Shown here: one piece after another, positions 50,507-59,920 of the stretch
Position numbering within the stretch: the first letter of the stretch is position 1
How the letters are laid out: each line of letters starts with the position of its first letter
Source of the DNA: Mariniblastus sp.
GTDB taxonomy: Bacteria > Planctomycetota > Planctomycetia > Pirellulales > Pirellulaceae
Assembly (NCBI GenBank): GCA_022447605.1
Contig: JAKVBG010000002.1
Span: 124,001 to 188,000 of the forward strand
Reading direction: 5' to 3'
DNA length: 64,000 nucleotides
Notes under the pieces: model-generated
Seen by the model: only the letters and a program-made list of their open reading frames with translations
Told to the model about the DNA's origin: nothing
Databases searched by the model: none
Program-made: the position numbers and the translations under genes

Positions 50507-52072
50507 TCAGCGGGCGAGTTTGCTGAGGTCTTCCAGCAGCGACTCCGGAAACAGGCAGAAGCTGTATTCCCGAGAACGCAGGAGCCGGTTCCGCTCAACC
50601 CGAGAAGCGAGCTGCGTTTGTTCCTCGGCAATTTCCTGTTCCGATGGGCAGGCGTAGCGACGTAGTTGCTGGTTGCAATATTCGATCTGTTGGTGGCGCG
50701 CCGCACGTCGGCCCCTCGGTAATACCTGGTTCAACCAGTGTTGTTTGAGTGCAACCAGTTCGCCGACGGGCGGCTGCGTCTGGTCGACGTATTCTTCCGG
50801 GTGAAACCGAAGTTCTCTTGCCAGGACATTCAAGCGGCCGACATCGGCAGGCATGACCTGTTCTTCCCGACAGGGCAACAGGGCCGTCGCAGTCAACGTC
50901 ATGTAGCTGGGCATTTCGTACAGGAAGAAGCGACTGACGATCGCGTCGGTCAGTTGATCGTACTTGGAACCGCCGATTCCATGCAGGAAAAGATCGCTCA
51001 GGACCAGCCGACTGAACATGGTCGTTACCAGCGCTCGGGGCCGGATTGCCACACCGTGTTGACCGAGTTGGCAAAACTGGTCGATGAAGCCGGAACGGTC
51101 CAGGCTGATTTGCCAGCCGGAACGGTCCGTTAGTTGAAACAAGTTGCCTGACTTTTGCAGGTACAGTTGGCGGCGGACCGGGCGATCGGCTTCCCAGATC
51201 CAGAGGGGGGTCTCCAGCCAGCCGTTTTCCTGCCGCAGCGGAGGGACGGGGTGAGCGTTGCTGCGGATACGATGGACGGCCCGGTACTGCAGCAGGCAGT
51301 GATTGTAGGCCTCGTGAAATTCTTCGATCCGCTGGAATATTTCCAGTACAAATTCAGCAAACGTCCTGGTTTGGGCGATCTGACTCAGGGGGACCTCCAG
51401 TGTATTCAGCCCAGCCTGTTGCTCCAGCTGATGTCGGCCCTGCGAGATGGCCAGGCCCAGGTTGTTGCCACTGGCGGGGATTTGCCGGCAAACCAGGGGC
51501 CACAGGCGCTGGACTAGCGGAGCGTCGACCAGGCTGGAAATGGCCTGCGTAGTACGTTGGTCAAACGACTGAAAAAAGGGCAGGTCCGTGATCGAGCGGC
51601 ATTCGTAAGGGATGTGATGGCTCGGCCGGTCGAGGGGAACATCCTGAAGCGAAACGGATGTCTGGTTGACCCGCGGCGCCTGAATCGAAGGGTCCTTGGC
51701 GATGTCGTTGTCGACGATCAGGTTAACGGGTGTGGCAGCCAGCTGTTGGCCCAGTCGGGAGAGGACGAAGTTCTTGAACCAGACGCCCGGATGAAACAGG
51801 TTCGGTTGGTGTCCCGACAGGATGACCGGTGAGGTGGGACCGGTTTCCAGATCCACATCCCGGTAGGACAGGGTATAGTCCCTGGCCAGCTGGAGCAGCT
51901 CGTGCCGCCCCTGTTCCTGCAGATCTAACAGGGACCTGCCATGAATCGACAGGGATTGCCTGGGCGCGGCTTGGCGGTTTTCGGCCATCCGTTGGGAGGC
52001 TTGCCCCAAGGGAGGGTCGATCAACGTCTGCTGATCCTCACCCGGAGCCCGCAAGCGTCGATATTCGATCAT
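50507..52072 (-). CDS. Conserved hypothetical protein, weak BshC-like N-terminal pattern
   Basis: 521 residues from the ATG at 52072; a GTG at 52099 is possible and would overlap the upstream glycosyltransferase. A segment SGHQPNLFHPGVWFKNFVL with VNLIVDND (about residues 85-125) recalls the nucleotide-binding start of BshC, the cysteine-adding enzyme of bacillithiol synthesis, but the rest does not let me confirm it. The protein is Gln/Arg/Leu-rich, with a long helical C-terminus (LVALKQHWLNQVLPRGRRAARHQQ in pieces). Function is open. It follows the GT2 gene closely in one unit. Confidence 0.55.
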   Translation of the reverse strand: MIEYRRLRAPGEDQQTLIDPPLGQASQRMAENRQAAPRQSLSIHGRSLLDLQEQGRHELLQLARDYTLSYRDVDLETGPTSPVILSGHQPNLFHPGVWFKNFVLSRLGQQLAATPVNLIVDNDIAKDPSIQAPRVNQTSVSLQDVPLDRPSHHIPYECRSITDLPFFQSFDQRTTQAISSLVDAPLVQRLWPLVCRQIPASGNNLGLAISQGRHQLEQQAGLNTLEVPLSQIAQTRTFAEFVLEIFQRIEEFHEAYNHCLLQYRAVHRIRSNAHPVPPLRQENGWLETPLWIWEADRPVRRQLYLQKSGNLFQLTDRSGWQISLDRSGFIDQFCQLGQHGVAIRPRALVTTMFSRLVLSDLFLHGIGGSKYDQLTDAIVSRFFLYEMPSYMTLTATALLPCREEQVMPADVGRLNVLARELRFHPEEYVDQTQPPVGELVALKQHWLNQVLPRGRRAARHQQIEYCNQQLRRYACPSEQEIAEEQTQLASRVERNRLLRSREYSFCLFPESLLEDLSKLAR

Positions 52073-52082
52073 CGTCGCATTA

Positions 52083-52823
52083 TCATCCAACTCGATCACC
52101 TACCATGTTGGGACAGTCCTCGGGCAATGCGGCAAAACTTCGGTTCAATACATCCTGGTAGTAGGCAATGCGTATTTCGGCATCGTCCAATTTTCCCCCG
52201 AACGAACGGGATTCATCCAGGTAGATGAGGGGAACCGCAACTTCGACCACGGCCAGTTTGTGACAGGCGGCCTGGACCCACAGCTCCAGGGGCATGGCGT
52301 ACCCGGATTCCCGCAGATCGAGACGGCGCAGAGATTTGACACGGTAAGCTTTGAAACCGCAAAATGCGTCCGTCAGACCGAGTCCCAGTTTTTCGTTCAA
52401 GGTTTGGGTGATCGCGTGATTGATCTGTCTCCGCTGTTCTGGGGGCGGCGTGTCGGATTCGAACGACTTCAGGTAGCGACTGCCAGAGACAATGTCGGCA
52501 CCCGTGTTCTGGCAGGCTGTGACAAACTGCTGGATCCGTTGGGGTTCATGTTGCCCATCGCAGTCAATCGTTATCAGGTACTCGTAGTCGTGCTCAATGG
52601 CGTAGTCAAAGGCCGTCGCCAAGGCCGCGCCGTAACCGCGATTGACGGCGTGGCTGACCAACAGGATGTCATCCCGCCCGGCAAGTTTTTCTGAAGTCCC
52701 ATCGGTCGAACCATCGTCGATCACCAGGACATGGGGGCTGAACCGGACGACTTCATCGAGGACCGGTTCAACGGAAAGCACTTCGTTGAAGACCGGCAAA
52801 GCCGTCAAATAATTTTCGCGCAT
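52083..52823 (-). CDS. GT2-family glycosyltransferase
   Basis: 246 residues from an ATG at 52823; an in-frame GTG at 52859 is possible. GT-A motifs are LPVFNE, VIDDGSTDGT, NRGYGAALATAF and TIDCDGQHEP, then GSRYLKSFE and a C-terminal ELWVQAACHKLAVVEVAVP segment. It resembles polyprenyl-phosphate mannosyl/glucosyltransferases without membrane helices. It ends just before the unrecognised 521-residue protein and probably shares its mRNA. Confidence 0.82.
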   Translation of the reverse strand: MRENYLTALPVFNEVLSVEPVLDEVVRFSPHVLVIDDGSTDGTSEKLAGRDDILLVSHAVNRGYGAALATAFDYAIEHDYEYLITIDCDGQHEPQRIQQFVTACQNTGADIVSGSRYLKSFESDTPPPEQRRQINHAITQTLNEKLGLGLTDAFCGFKAYRVKSLRRLDLRESGYAMPLELWVQAACHKLAVVEVAVPLIYLDESRSFGGKLDDAEIRIAYYQDVLNRSFAALPEDCPNMVGDRVG

Positions 52824-52932
52824 CAAAACATCCAAACTGCCGAAGGAAGAGCTCCTCACATTTTAGATCGGTATGATGTGGGGTCAACGCAAACTGGCAA
52901 ACGGCCGGTTCGGACTGGGAAAAATTGTCCGA

Positions 52933-53724
52933 TTAGACCCTTTTTATCGGATCGGACTCTGCCTGGCTGGCCCAAACTTCTGTCCCCGGGAATTTTTGTT
53001 CCAGTTCTTCGGCCAACTGTTCCAGGGCGAAACGCTCGCTGGCATAATGCCCCAGCAGGATCAATTGGACGCCGGTCGCCTCCGCTTCCAGACAGGTATG
53101 AAAACTTGCCTCACCAGTCACCAGGGCTTCGCATCCGAGCTCCCTGGCGGGTGCCAGGAACGTACCGCCACTGCCACAGGCAAAAGCGATCTTCTGGACC
53201 GATTGCTCGAGTTGACCGACTAGTCCCACAGGTCCGGCTACCAGGGATTCTCGTAGGTGATCGATCAACTTGGCCACGGGGACCGGTTGTTCGAGTAAAC
53301 CGATTCGGCCGGCGCCTGTTTGGATTTCTCCATCCTCGCTGGGTACGATCGGCTGCGGGTCGGTGATGCCTGCCAGGGTGGCCAGTGAATGATTGATTCC
53401 GTGTGGGGCGGAATCGAATCCCGTATGGGGGCTGTAAATGGCGATCCCGGCCCGGATCAGGTCCCATAGCATCCGCGTGGACGTTTGGTCGGTCGTAATT
53501 TTCTTGATGGGCTGAAAAGGGAGGGGGTGGTGCGTGATAATCAGGTCACAACCCCGGTCGATCGCTTCCTTGGCACTGTCGGGCGTGATGGTCAGGCAGG
53601 TCATCAAGCGATTGGCGGTGGATTGAAAATCTCCCGCCAACAAGCCAACATTGTCCCAGTCCTCGGCCAGGTCGGTGGGAGCAAAGTCGTCAAGAAAATC
53701 GCAAATATCCTGGATCAAAGGCAT
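52933..53724 (-). CDS. Nif3-like dinuclear metal-centre protein
   Basis: 263 residues from MPLIQDICDFLDDFAP; upstream in-frame codons to 53778 lack similarity. Family motifs are LAEDWDNVGLLAGD, DLIITHHPLPF (metal-binding HH), SPHTGFDS, GGVFL-like GSGGTFLAPA and LLGHYASE. Nif3/YqfO proteins form hexamers with two metals per subunit; they are annotated as GTP cyclohydrolase type 2 but the cellular role is unsettled. Divergent from the TIM-barrel gene. Confidence 0.85.
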   Translation of the reverse strand: MPLIQDICDFLDDFAPTDLAEDWDNVGLLAGDFQSTANRLMTCLTITPDSAKEAIDRGCDLIITHHPLPFQPIKKITTDQTSTRMLWDLIRAGIAIYSPHTGFDSAPHGINHSLATLAGITDPQPIVPSEDGEIQTGAGRIGLLEQPVPVAKLIDHLRESLVAGPVGLVGQLEQSVQKIAFACGSGGTFLAPARELGCEALVTGEASFHTCLEAEATGVQLILLGHYASERFALEQLAEELEQKFPGTEVWASQAESDPIKRV

Positions 53725-53841
53725 CGAACTATCTCGTTCGGCAAAGGCGTGAAACCAAGCCGATACGGTTCGGCTCATTCAACAAACCAGAAATGTAACA
53801 TACGATGATTGGAAAAGTGGGTCCGCTATCCCGGGAATGAC

Positions 53842-54630
53842 ATGTTAAAGCTAAAAAAAGGGCTGTGCCTGGAGAGCCTGCGGCAGCCATTGAAAAAAGC
53901 GCTGGCCACGGCTTCGGAAATCGGCGCCGATGGCGTGGAAATCAATGCCAGGACCGAGTTGCGGCCCACCGAGCTGAGCCGAACCGGCGTCCGACATCTG
54001 AAGAAGATGTTGGCAGATCTCAATTTACAGGTCTCGGCGATCTACTTTCCAACACGCCGCGGTTACGACGAACCGGAAGATCTCGAACGCCGGATCAACG
54101 CGACCAAACAGGCGATTGATATGGCCTACCAACTGGGGGCCAAGGTGGTGACGAACCGGATTGGTTGGATTCCCGACGACTTGACTGACCCACGGGGCCA
54201 GACCTTGCTACAGGCTTTGACAGAGATCGGTCTGTACAGCCAACGATCGGGCGCGTGGTTGGCCGCGCGGACAACGGGGGAGAGTGGGGAAACACTGAAA
54301 GGGTTGATTGACCATCTGCCACCGATGGCGTTGGGTGTCGATTTTGATCCGGCCGAGTTCACCATGCAAGGTCATTCAGCTGACCAGGCGTTGCAGGGAC
54401 TGGGAAGCCATGTCATGAATTTCAGGGCGCGGGATGGGGTTCGCGATCTTTCGCTGGGGCGCGGCCTGGAGGTCCAGCTGGGGCGTGGGTCGGTCGACTT
54501 GGCCGGGCTGTTGGGACGGTTGGAAGAAAATCGTTACCAAGGCTACATCACGATTGAACGTGACAGTGAAACCGACCCGGTGGTGCAGTGCGCCCAGTCG
54601 ATCGAGTACCTGGACAACCTGTTCTCCTGA
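53842..54630 (+). CDS. Sugar-phosphate isomerase/epimerase-like TIM barrel (AP-endonuclease 2 fold)
   Basis: 262 residues from the ATG at 53842. The pattern LKKALATASEIGADGVEINAR, LADLNLQVSAIYFP, ATKQAIDMAYQLGAKVVTNRIG, ALGVDFDPAEF, MNFRARDG and YQGYITIERD follows the alternating strands of the xylose-isomerase-like barrel. Metal-binding acids occur at the strand ends (VEIN, DFDPAEF, TIERD). Substrate is not predictable. The gene stands alone between two minus-strand genes. Confidence 0.75.
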   Translation: MLKLKKGLCLESLRQPLKKALATASEIGADGVEINARTELRPTELSRTGVRHLKKMLADLNLQVSAIYFPTRRGYDEPEDLERRINATKQAIDMAYQLGAKVVTNRIGWIPDDLTDPRGQTLLQALTEIGLYSQRSGAWLAARTTGESGETLKGLIDHLPPMALGVDFDPAEFTMQGHSADQALQGLGSHVMNFRARDGVRDLSLGRGLEVQLGRGSVDLAGLLGRLEENRYQGYITIERDSETDPVVQCAQSIEYLDNLFS

Positions 54631-54682
54631 GGCGATTTTCTGACAGGCAGCGGAGTTGCGGTCCAGCCGCGCGACAGGGTTC

Positions 54683-55696
54683 TCAGGCCAGCACCGTTTT
54701 GGACGGCTGGCCAGGCTGCTCCTGAACGTACCTGGGCACCATGTACCCACTCAGCTGGCTGCGCATTTGCCGGACCAATTCCCGGCCCTGATCGATCGGT
54801 ACGTGGAAGTTCTGGCTACCGGTTACCGGGTCGAGTTGATGGAGGTAATAAGGTAAGACACCACAATCGATCAGTCGGCGGCTCAATTCAACGAGCACGG
54901 GCCACTCGTCATTGACCCCGCGCAGCAGGACCGATTGGTTCAACAGGGTAACCCGGCTTTGAGCGAGGACGCGCAGCTGGGTTACTACGGTATCATCGAT
55001 TTCGTTGGGATGGTTGGCGTGGACTACCATGACAGGAGCCAGGCGTGAAGGTTGGAGGATCTCGACCAGCCGCGCGGTGACCCGCTGGGGTATCACGATC
55101 GGCAGCCTGGTGTGGATTCTCAAAGATCGCAAGTGTTCGATCTGTTCCAGTCGATGGACCAGGTCTGCCAGGGTTTCATCCACAACGGTCAGTGGGTCAC
55201 CTCCGGACAGGATGACCTCGTCGATTGACGTATCCGCTTCGATCTGGTCCAAGGCCTGGTCCCAGTGCTGCGTCGATTGTAGTGATTCCTGATACGGGAA
55301 GTTCTGTCGGAAGCAATAACGGCAATGAACGGCGCAGGTCCCGTTGATCACCATCAGGGCTCTCGATCCGTACTTCTTCAGCAGACCGGGGGAGAGTGCG
55401 TATTGGCTTTCATCGAGCGGGTCTGACCGGTAGCCGGCCATCGGCTTTTGCTCGTCGGAGGAAGGCCAGATCTGCCGTAACAGTGGGTCCTCGAGGTTGC
55501 CCGGTTGGATGCGGGAGACAAAGGGCAGGGGGGCAAACAGGGGGAACGGGAGGCGGGCTCCATCCGGTTCCACCGGCAGGGGAATGCCCAGCGTCCGGGC
55601 CAATTCCCCCGGGCTGCGGATGGCATGTTTGATGTGCTGCTGCCAGGACCACCCGGTTTTCGGGTCGAGCTTGTCTTGGGTGGTGGGTGGGACCAT
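54683..55696 (-). CDS. epmB: EF-P beta-lysylation protein EpmB (lysine 2,3-aminomutase family)
   Basis: 337-residue radical SAM enzyme with C121-x3-C125-x2-C128 (GTCAVHCRYCFRQNFPY). The downstream SGGDPLTVVDETLADL, IHTRLPIVIPQRVT and VMVVHANHPNEI motifs define the KamA/EpmB group. It lacks the C-terminal extension of true lysine 2,3-aminomutases, as EpmB does. It should make (R)-beta-lysine for attachment to EF-P. It is divergent from efp, the same arrangement as in E. coli. The partner ligase EpmA is not in the window. Confidence 0.9.
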   Translation of the reverse strand: MVPPTTQDKLDPKTGWSWQQHIKHAIRSPGELARTLGIPLPVEPDGARLPFPLFAPLPFVSRIQPGNLEDPLLRQIWPSSDEQKPMAGYRSDPLDESQYALSPGLLKKYGSRALMVINGTCAVHCRYCFRQNFPYQESLQSTQHWDQALDQIEADTSIDEVILSGGDPLTVVDETLADLVHRLEQIEHLRSLRIHTRLPIVIPQRVTARLVEILQPSRLAPVMVVHANHPNEIDDTVVTQLRVLAQSRVTLLNQSVLLRGVNDEWPVLVELSRRLIDCGVLPYYLHQLDPVTGSQNFHVPIDQGRELVRQMRSQLSGYMVPRYVQEQPGQPSKTVLA

Positions 55697-55879
55697 TAAA
55701 AACCTGTAAAAACAGCTCGGTTGTCGAAAAAAACAGGGACGGTTCGGCGCTCACACCAATCCGATTTTTAGATAGAATTGGCGACAATCCAAAATAGTAA
55801 AATTTCGCGACAAGACCAGTCGGTCGGTTGCCAAGTTTTCAACATCCGTCAAATAAACCGATACGCAGGACGTAATCCA

Positions 55880-56446
55880 GTGGCCTATAAAACCAACGAT
55901 TTTCGCAAAGGACTCAAAGTTCAAATTGACGGCGAACCCTACCTGATGACCGAAATGAATTTCGTTAAGCCTGGCAAAGGTAACGCCCTTTATAAGTGCA
56001 AACTGAAAAACCTGTTGCGGGGCACGACGTTGCAAAGGACTTACAAAGGGGGAGACACGCTGGACGAGGCCGATGTGCTGGAGATTTCCGTACAGTTCCT
56101 CTACCGGCAGGGAGAGACCTTCGTGTTCATGAACAGCGAGTCATTTGAGCAATACGAACTCACGTCGGAACAGATCGGCGACGATTGGAAATATCTCAAG
56201 GATGGAATGAACTGTTCGATGACGTTATTCAACGGCAACCCGATCATCATGACGCCTCCCAACCATGTCGAGTTGAAAGTGGAGTACTGCGAACCAGGTG
56301 CCAAGGGCGACACGTCCACCAATGTGACCAAGCCGGTCAAGGTCGAAACGGGTGGCGAATTCCCCACCCCCATTTTTGTCAACATGGGTGATGTGATCCG
56401 GATTGACACCCGCACGGGCGAATACGTTGAACGTGTTAAGTCCTAG
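55880..56446 (+). CDS. efp: Elongation factor P
   Basis: 188 residues from the GTG at 55880, nine bases after AGGA. The frame is open to 55778 but the family starts at (M)AYKTNDFRKGLK, matching the 188-residue E. coli protein. Three beta-barrel domains are visible. The modified tip lysine is K33 in FVKPGKGNA, the residue that EpmA/EpmB beta-lysylate. EF-P relieves ribosome stalling at consecutive prolines. The C-terminus ends in IRIDTRTGEYVERVKS. Confidence 0.95.
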   Translation: MAYKTNDFRKGLKVQIDGEPYLMTEMNFVKPGKGNALYKCKLKNLLRGTTLQRTYKGGDTLDEADVLEISVQFLYRQGETFVFMNSESFEQYELTSEQIGDDWKYLKDGMNCSMTLFNGNPIIMTPPNHVELKVEYCEPGAKGDTSTNVTKPVKVETGGEFPTPIFVNMGDVIRIDTRTGEYVERVKS

Positions 56447-56536
56447 AGCAGCGCTGTCGCGGTGTTGCGACCGACCGACCGGTCGAGTGAGTGGCCGTGA
56501 GCCAAGGGGTTATTTTTTTCAACCACGGACCATGTC

Positions 56537-57949
56537 ATGAACGTTCAGTTTTGGGGCGCCGCGCAAACGGTGACCGGCTCGATGCATCTGGTTCAGTACC
56601 AGGACAAGAAAATCCTGCTTGATTGTGGCTTGTACCAGGGGCGACGGCAGGACGCATTTCATCGCAACCGAGATTTTCCTTTCCCGGGCTCCGAGATCGA
56701 TGCAGTGGTCCTGTCCCATGCTCATATCGATCATAGTGGCAACCTGCCGTCGTTGATTCGCAGCGGGTTTGATGGGCCGATCTTTTCAACGTCGGCGGCC
56801 CGCGACCTGGCGGTTTACCTGCTGCTGGACAGTGCCAAGATCCAGCAGAGCGACGTGAAGTACGTCAATCGAAAACGGAAGAAACAGAACAAGAAACCGT
56901 TTACCCCGTTGTATGAGCAAGAGCATGCCGTTACGGCCATCAAGAAATTTCGCGCGATCGACTACGGGGAATCGTTTGAGCCGGTGCCCGGAATGAAATG
57001 CCGGTTTCATGTGGCGGGCCACATGTTGGGCGCCGCGATCATCGAGTTGGACCTGGAACAGCCGGGCCAATCCCCCTTCAAGCTGGTCTTCAGTGGCGAT
57101 CTGGGGCGACCTGATATGCCAATCCTCAAGGACCCCGTCACAGTCCCTGGTGCCAATATGATCATCATGGAGGCGACTTACGGTAACCGGCTGCACCCTC
57201 AGGGAGGCGATGCCAAACAGATGCTGTTGGACGCGGCGTTGGCTGCCTATCAGGGTGGAGGAAAGCTGATTATCCCGGCCTTTTCCGTGGGTCGAACCCA
57301 GGAAATTGTCTATCGGTTGAACCTGCTGGCCGAGGATGGCGAATTGCCTCGTATGAAGGTGTTTGTGGACAGCCCGCTGGCGGTCAACGCCACAGGCGTC
57401 TTTCGCGATCATGATGAGTGTTATGACGATGAGATGTTGGAGAGGATTCTGACCGAGGAGGATGAGGATCCGTTGGCTTTTGACGATCTGTATTATGTTC
57501 GTAGTGCCGAGATGTCCAAGGCAATCAACCAACTCAAGGAGCCTTGCGTGGTGATTAGTGCCTCGGGAATGTGTGAATCGGGGCGGATTCTCCATCATCT
57601 GAAAAACAATATCGAGAAACCGGAGACGATCATCCTGTTTGCGGGATACCAGGCGCCCCACACACTGGGCCGGATCCTGCTCGACCAATCCCTGGAAACC
57701 GTGAAAATCTTTGGTCAGCCGTATGAAGTAAAAGCGCAGGTGCGACGGTTGGACAGCAGTAGCGGGCATGCTGACCAGGCCGAATTGCTGGCCTGGGCCA
57801 AGGGGATGGCCAAGGAAGGCGATTTGAAGAAATTGGCCTTGGTCCACTGTGAAATGGAGAGCGCTGAACCGTTTCAACAGCTCCTGGAGCAGGCGGGGAT
57901 CGGGCCTGTGATCATACCTGAACGTGGACAAACTGTCCCGTTGGCCTGA
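56537..57949 (+). CDS. Beta-CASP metallo-beta-lactamase-fold RNA nuclease
   Basis: 470 residues. The metal motif is H61-A-H63-I-D65-H66 (SHAHIDHSG), followed by VAGHMLGAA, VFSGDLGRPDMPI and TYGNRLH. The beta-CASP cap and motifs follow: FSVGRTQEI, FVDSPLA, ISASGMCESGRILHHL and HADQAELLAW. This is the family of archaeal/bacterial RNase-like proteins related to CPSF-73 and YsgA-type MBL-fold exonucleases. It probably acts on RNA 3' or 5' ends. It lies 90 bases after efp, possibly co-transcribed. Confidence 0.88.
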   Translation: MNVQFWGAAQTVTGSMHLVQYQDKKILLDCGLYQGRRQDAFHRNRDFPFPGSEIDAVVLSHAHIDHSGNLPSLIRSGFDGPIFSTSAARDLAVYLLLDSAKIQQSDVKYVNRKRKKQNKKPFTPLYEQEHAVTAIKKFRAIDYGESFEPVPGMKCRFHVAGHMLGAAIIELDLEQPGQSPFKLVFSGDLGRPDMPILKDPVTVPGANMIIMEATYGNRLHPQGGDAKQMLLDAALAAYQGGGKLIIPAFSVGRTQEIVYRLNLLAEDGELPRMKVFVDSPLAVNATGVFRDHDECYDDEMLERILTEEDEDPLAFDDLYYVRSAEMSKAINQLKEPCVVISASGMCESGRILHHLKNNIEKPETIILFAGYQAPHTLGRILLDQSLETVKIFGQPYEVKAQVRRLDSSSGHADQAELLAWAKGMAKEGDLKKLALVHCEMESAEPFQQLLEQAGIGPVIIPERGQTVPLA

Positions 57950-58223
57950 ACCGTTTCCAATCCTGGCTGACCGACTGTCCATTGCCGACCGACGGGCAGG
58001 ATCAGCGGTAGCTTTGCGCGGTTTGACAACCGTGCTCTTTCCATCAAGGATCTCTTCCACCCGGGCCATAATGTTCAGGAAACGGTTGCGTTGGCCAATT
58101 CGGGAAAATTTTGCGAGTCGGGCGGCTTTGACGTCATCCGGGGTGGCTCTCTTCCCGGCATTTTGCAAAAAACGTGTTTCCGTATCTAATGGATATTCAG
58201 CCCCCGGTTTTGTGCAGGCGTTC

Positions 58224-58703
58224 ATGATGTTGTTTCAAAATCTATCATCCAACGGTCCAGGCCCCTCGGTGAGCTGGATGGAACTGAGTTGCGGTAGTCC
58301 GACGATTGCTGCCTTCGCCACGTTGTGTGGCCATGCCCTGAGCAGGGGTGTGCCTTCACCAGGTGAACTGGATGAGTATGCTCAGACGCTGCTGTCGGCG
58401 GCCCGGCACCGCGGCATGTTTGACTTGCGGGGAAACCCGGATGCGTTCGATGCCAGTGACCGGTTGCTTGCCATTTGCGTGGAACTGGATGAAAACCGGA
58501 AATTGCTGTTTCGGCAAAAGGAGATGCCCCGGGAGACGATGAAATTCATCGATGGTTTTCGGCAATTGTGCCAATCCGGGCTGGTTGTGCATCATCTACA
58601 GCGGGATTTCTCGTTAACACGACAAGGTTTCGATCAGGCCGACTCCCTGTCGCCCGAGGCATTCCTGGAGTTGCGCAAATTCGCTGTCGAAGTCGAGCAT
58701 TGA
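58224..58703 (+). CDS. Small helical hypothetical protein
   Basis: About 159 residues from the ATG at 58224 (ATG ATG; AGG five to eight bases upstream). The frame is open back to 57924, inside the previous gene, but the upstream 100 codons look like untranslated DNA (Arg/Ser/Ala-rich, no structure). Segments CVELDENRKLLFRQKEMPRE and ALSRGVPSPGELDEYAQTLLSAA predict helices. No family is recognised. The 57950-58223 gap holds nothing else that I can support. Confidence 0.5.
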   Translation: MMLFQNLSSNGPGPSVSWMELSCGSPTIAAFATLCGHALSRGVPSPGELDEYAQTLLSAARHRGMFDLRGNPDAFDASDRLLAICVELDENRKLLFRQKEMPRETMKFIDGFRQLCQSGLVVHHLQRDFSLTRQGFDQADSLSPEAFLELRKFAVEVEH

Positions 58704-58720
58704 ATCGGAGGTACCAGGCA

Positions 58721-59884
58721 ATGGCGATGCAATGTTCAGGTTCGGTTGGTAGGCATCCTGTTTCCAGGCTGTCTCGCCGTCTGTTTTGGTCGTTTCTGTT
58801 GTTCACTTTATTGCGCCCGCTTCCGACATTGGCTGTGCAATCGCAGATTGTTTTACGCAACCTGCAGATTCCCGCTTCCAGCGTGGATAGGTTTGACGCC
58901 AGCGCGGTTTACCTCGCCGATAGCACGATCGTTCACTGGGACGATGTCTTAAAGGCGAAACTCGCTGAACCAGGTTCTGTGAACGAAGCTGACCTGGCCC
59001 GGCAAAATTCCTTTGACGCCATCCTGGCATCTCGAGGTCAACCTCTGTTCCAGGTCCGCCACCGGCTTGCCCTGGGGGACTGGTTGTCGCTGGCAGAGGT
59101 GGCAGAACCGTTGTACCGTGAGTTAAAGGCGTTTCCCGAGAGTCCGGAAATGGCCAGGCAGGAATACCTGATTTCGTTGGGGACCCTCTATGCGCGGTTG
59201 TCCCGGGGGGATCGAGCCGGCGCGGTTCCACCTTTTTTGAGAGCTTGTCGCCTGAAGGCGGAATTTGATTTTGATTCGGGATTGCCGCCTGCGGTGAATC
59301 TATCGAGCGAGCAGGTCAGAGACCGGTTGCATCCCCGCTTGGTACCCGTTTTTTTCGATCCGGTCAGTGCTGGCCAACAATTGGAAGGACGTGCAATCGA
59401 TGTGGACAACTCCGATCCAAGGGACAGGGTTTACCTGGTTGCCTTGGCGATCGCTGCCGGGCAGTACGATTTGGCAAGAGGCACCCTAGTCAGGCTGCAA
59501 GGCGGCCAGGAGAACTGGGCCAAGATATTCTCTTCCCAGCTGGAACTCGTCGATCAGCCAGCCAGTTCGACAGAGCCAATTCGCGATCGCCAGTGGCGGG
59601 AAGGATTGACGACCAGCCAGGCTGCCGTGGTCGACTATATCCTGGCCATGGTTGACAGCCGGAATGCCACGGATGCCGATGCGGCAACGCTCGCCTTTTT
59701 GCAGCTGGTGGCTGAAAATCAGGAGAAGGACCGGCAGTTGGCTGCCGCTGCACTCTACCAGGCCTTTTTGATTGCCGAAAAAAATGACCGCTTGGGAGAG
59801 GCGAAAATTTTCAAAAGCGAGTTGTTAGACAAGTATCCCGAGACGTATCATGGACAGAAGATCAAATCGAGTAAACAACCGTGA
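58721..59884 (+). CDS. Exported helical-repeat-like hypothetical protein of the ExbBD module
   Basis: 387 residues from the ATG at 58721, eight bases after GGAGGT. The N-terminus has a signal or anchor helix (RLFWSFLLFTLLRPLPTLA). The body alternates helices with regular Leu/Ala spacing (EVAEPLYRELKAFPESPEMARQEYLISLG in pieces; AIAAGQYDLARGTLVRLQ), like TPR-type repeats. It ends with a Lys-rich tail. It directly precedes exbB-like, exbD-like and another helical-repeat gene, so it probably acts with that energised envelope machine. No specific family recognised. Confidence 0.65.
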   Translation: MAMQCSGSVGRHPVSRLSRRLFWSFLLFTLLRPLPTLAVQSQIVLRNLQIPASSVDRFDASAVYLADSTIVHWDDVLKAKLAEPGSVNEADLARQNSFDAILASRGQPLFQVRHRLALGDWLSLAEVAEPLYRELKAFPESPEMARQEYLISLGTLYARLSRGDRAGAVPPFLRACRLKAEFDFDSGLPPAVNLSSEQVRDRLHPRLVPVFFDPVSAGQQLEGRAIDVDNSDPRDRVYLVALAIAAGQYDLARGTLVRLQGGQENWAKIFSSQLELVDQPASSTEPIRDRQWREGLTTSQAAVVDYILAMVDSRNATDADAATLAFLQLVAENQEKDRQLAAAALYQAFLIAEKNDRLGEAKIFKSELLDKYPETYHGQKIKSSKQP

Positions 59885-59920
59885 TGGACTGATCCCTTCC
59901 CTGCACCCGAGGTTGACGTT

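Noticed and set aside
55778-55803. TTGGCG...TAAAAT as efp promoter
   Set aside because: Spacing is only 14 bp, too short for a sigma-70 promoter.
55778-55879. N-terminal extension of EF-P
   Set aside because: The extra 34 codons are not similar to any EF-P; the GTG at 55880 has a ribosome site and gives the standard length.
56786-58225. A 479-codon minus-strand open frame covering the 57950-58223 gap
   Set aside because: Most is antisense to the beta-CASP gene. The non-overlapping first 90 residues are charged and briefly protein-like, but no family, ribosome site or conservation supports a gene.
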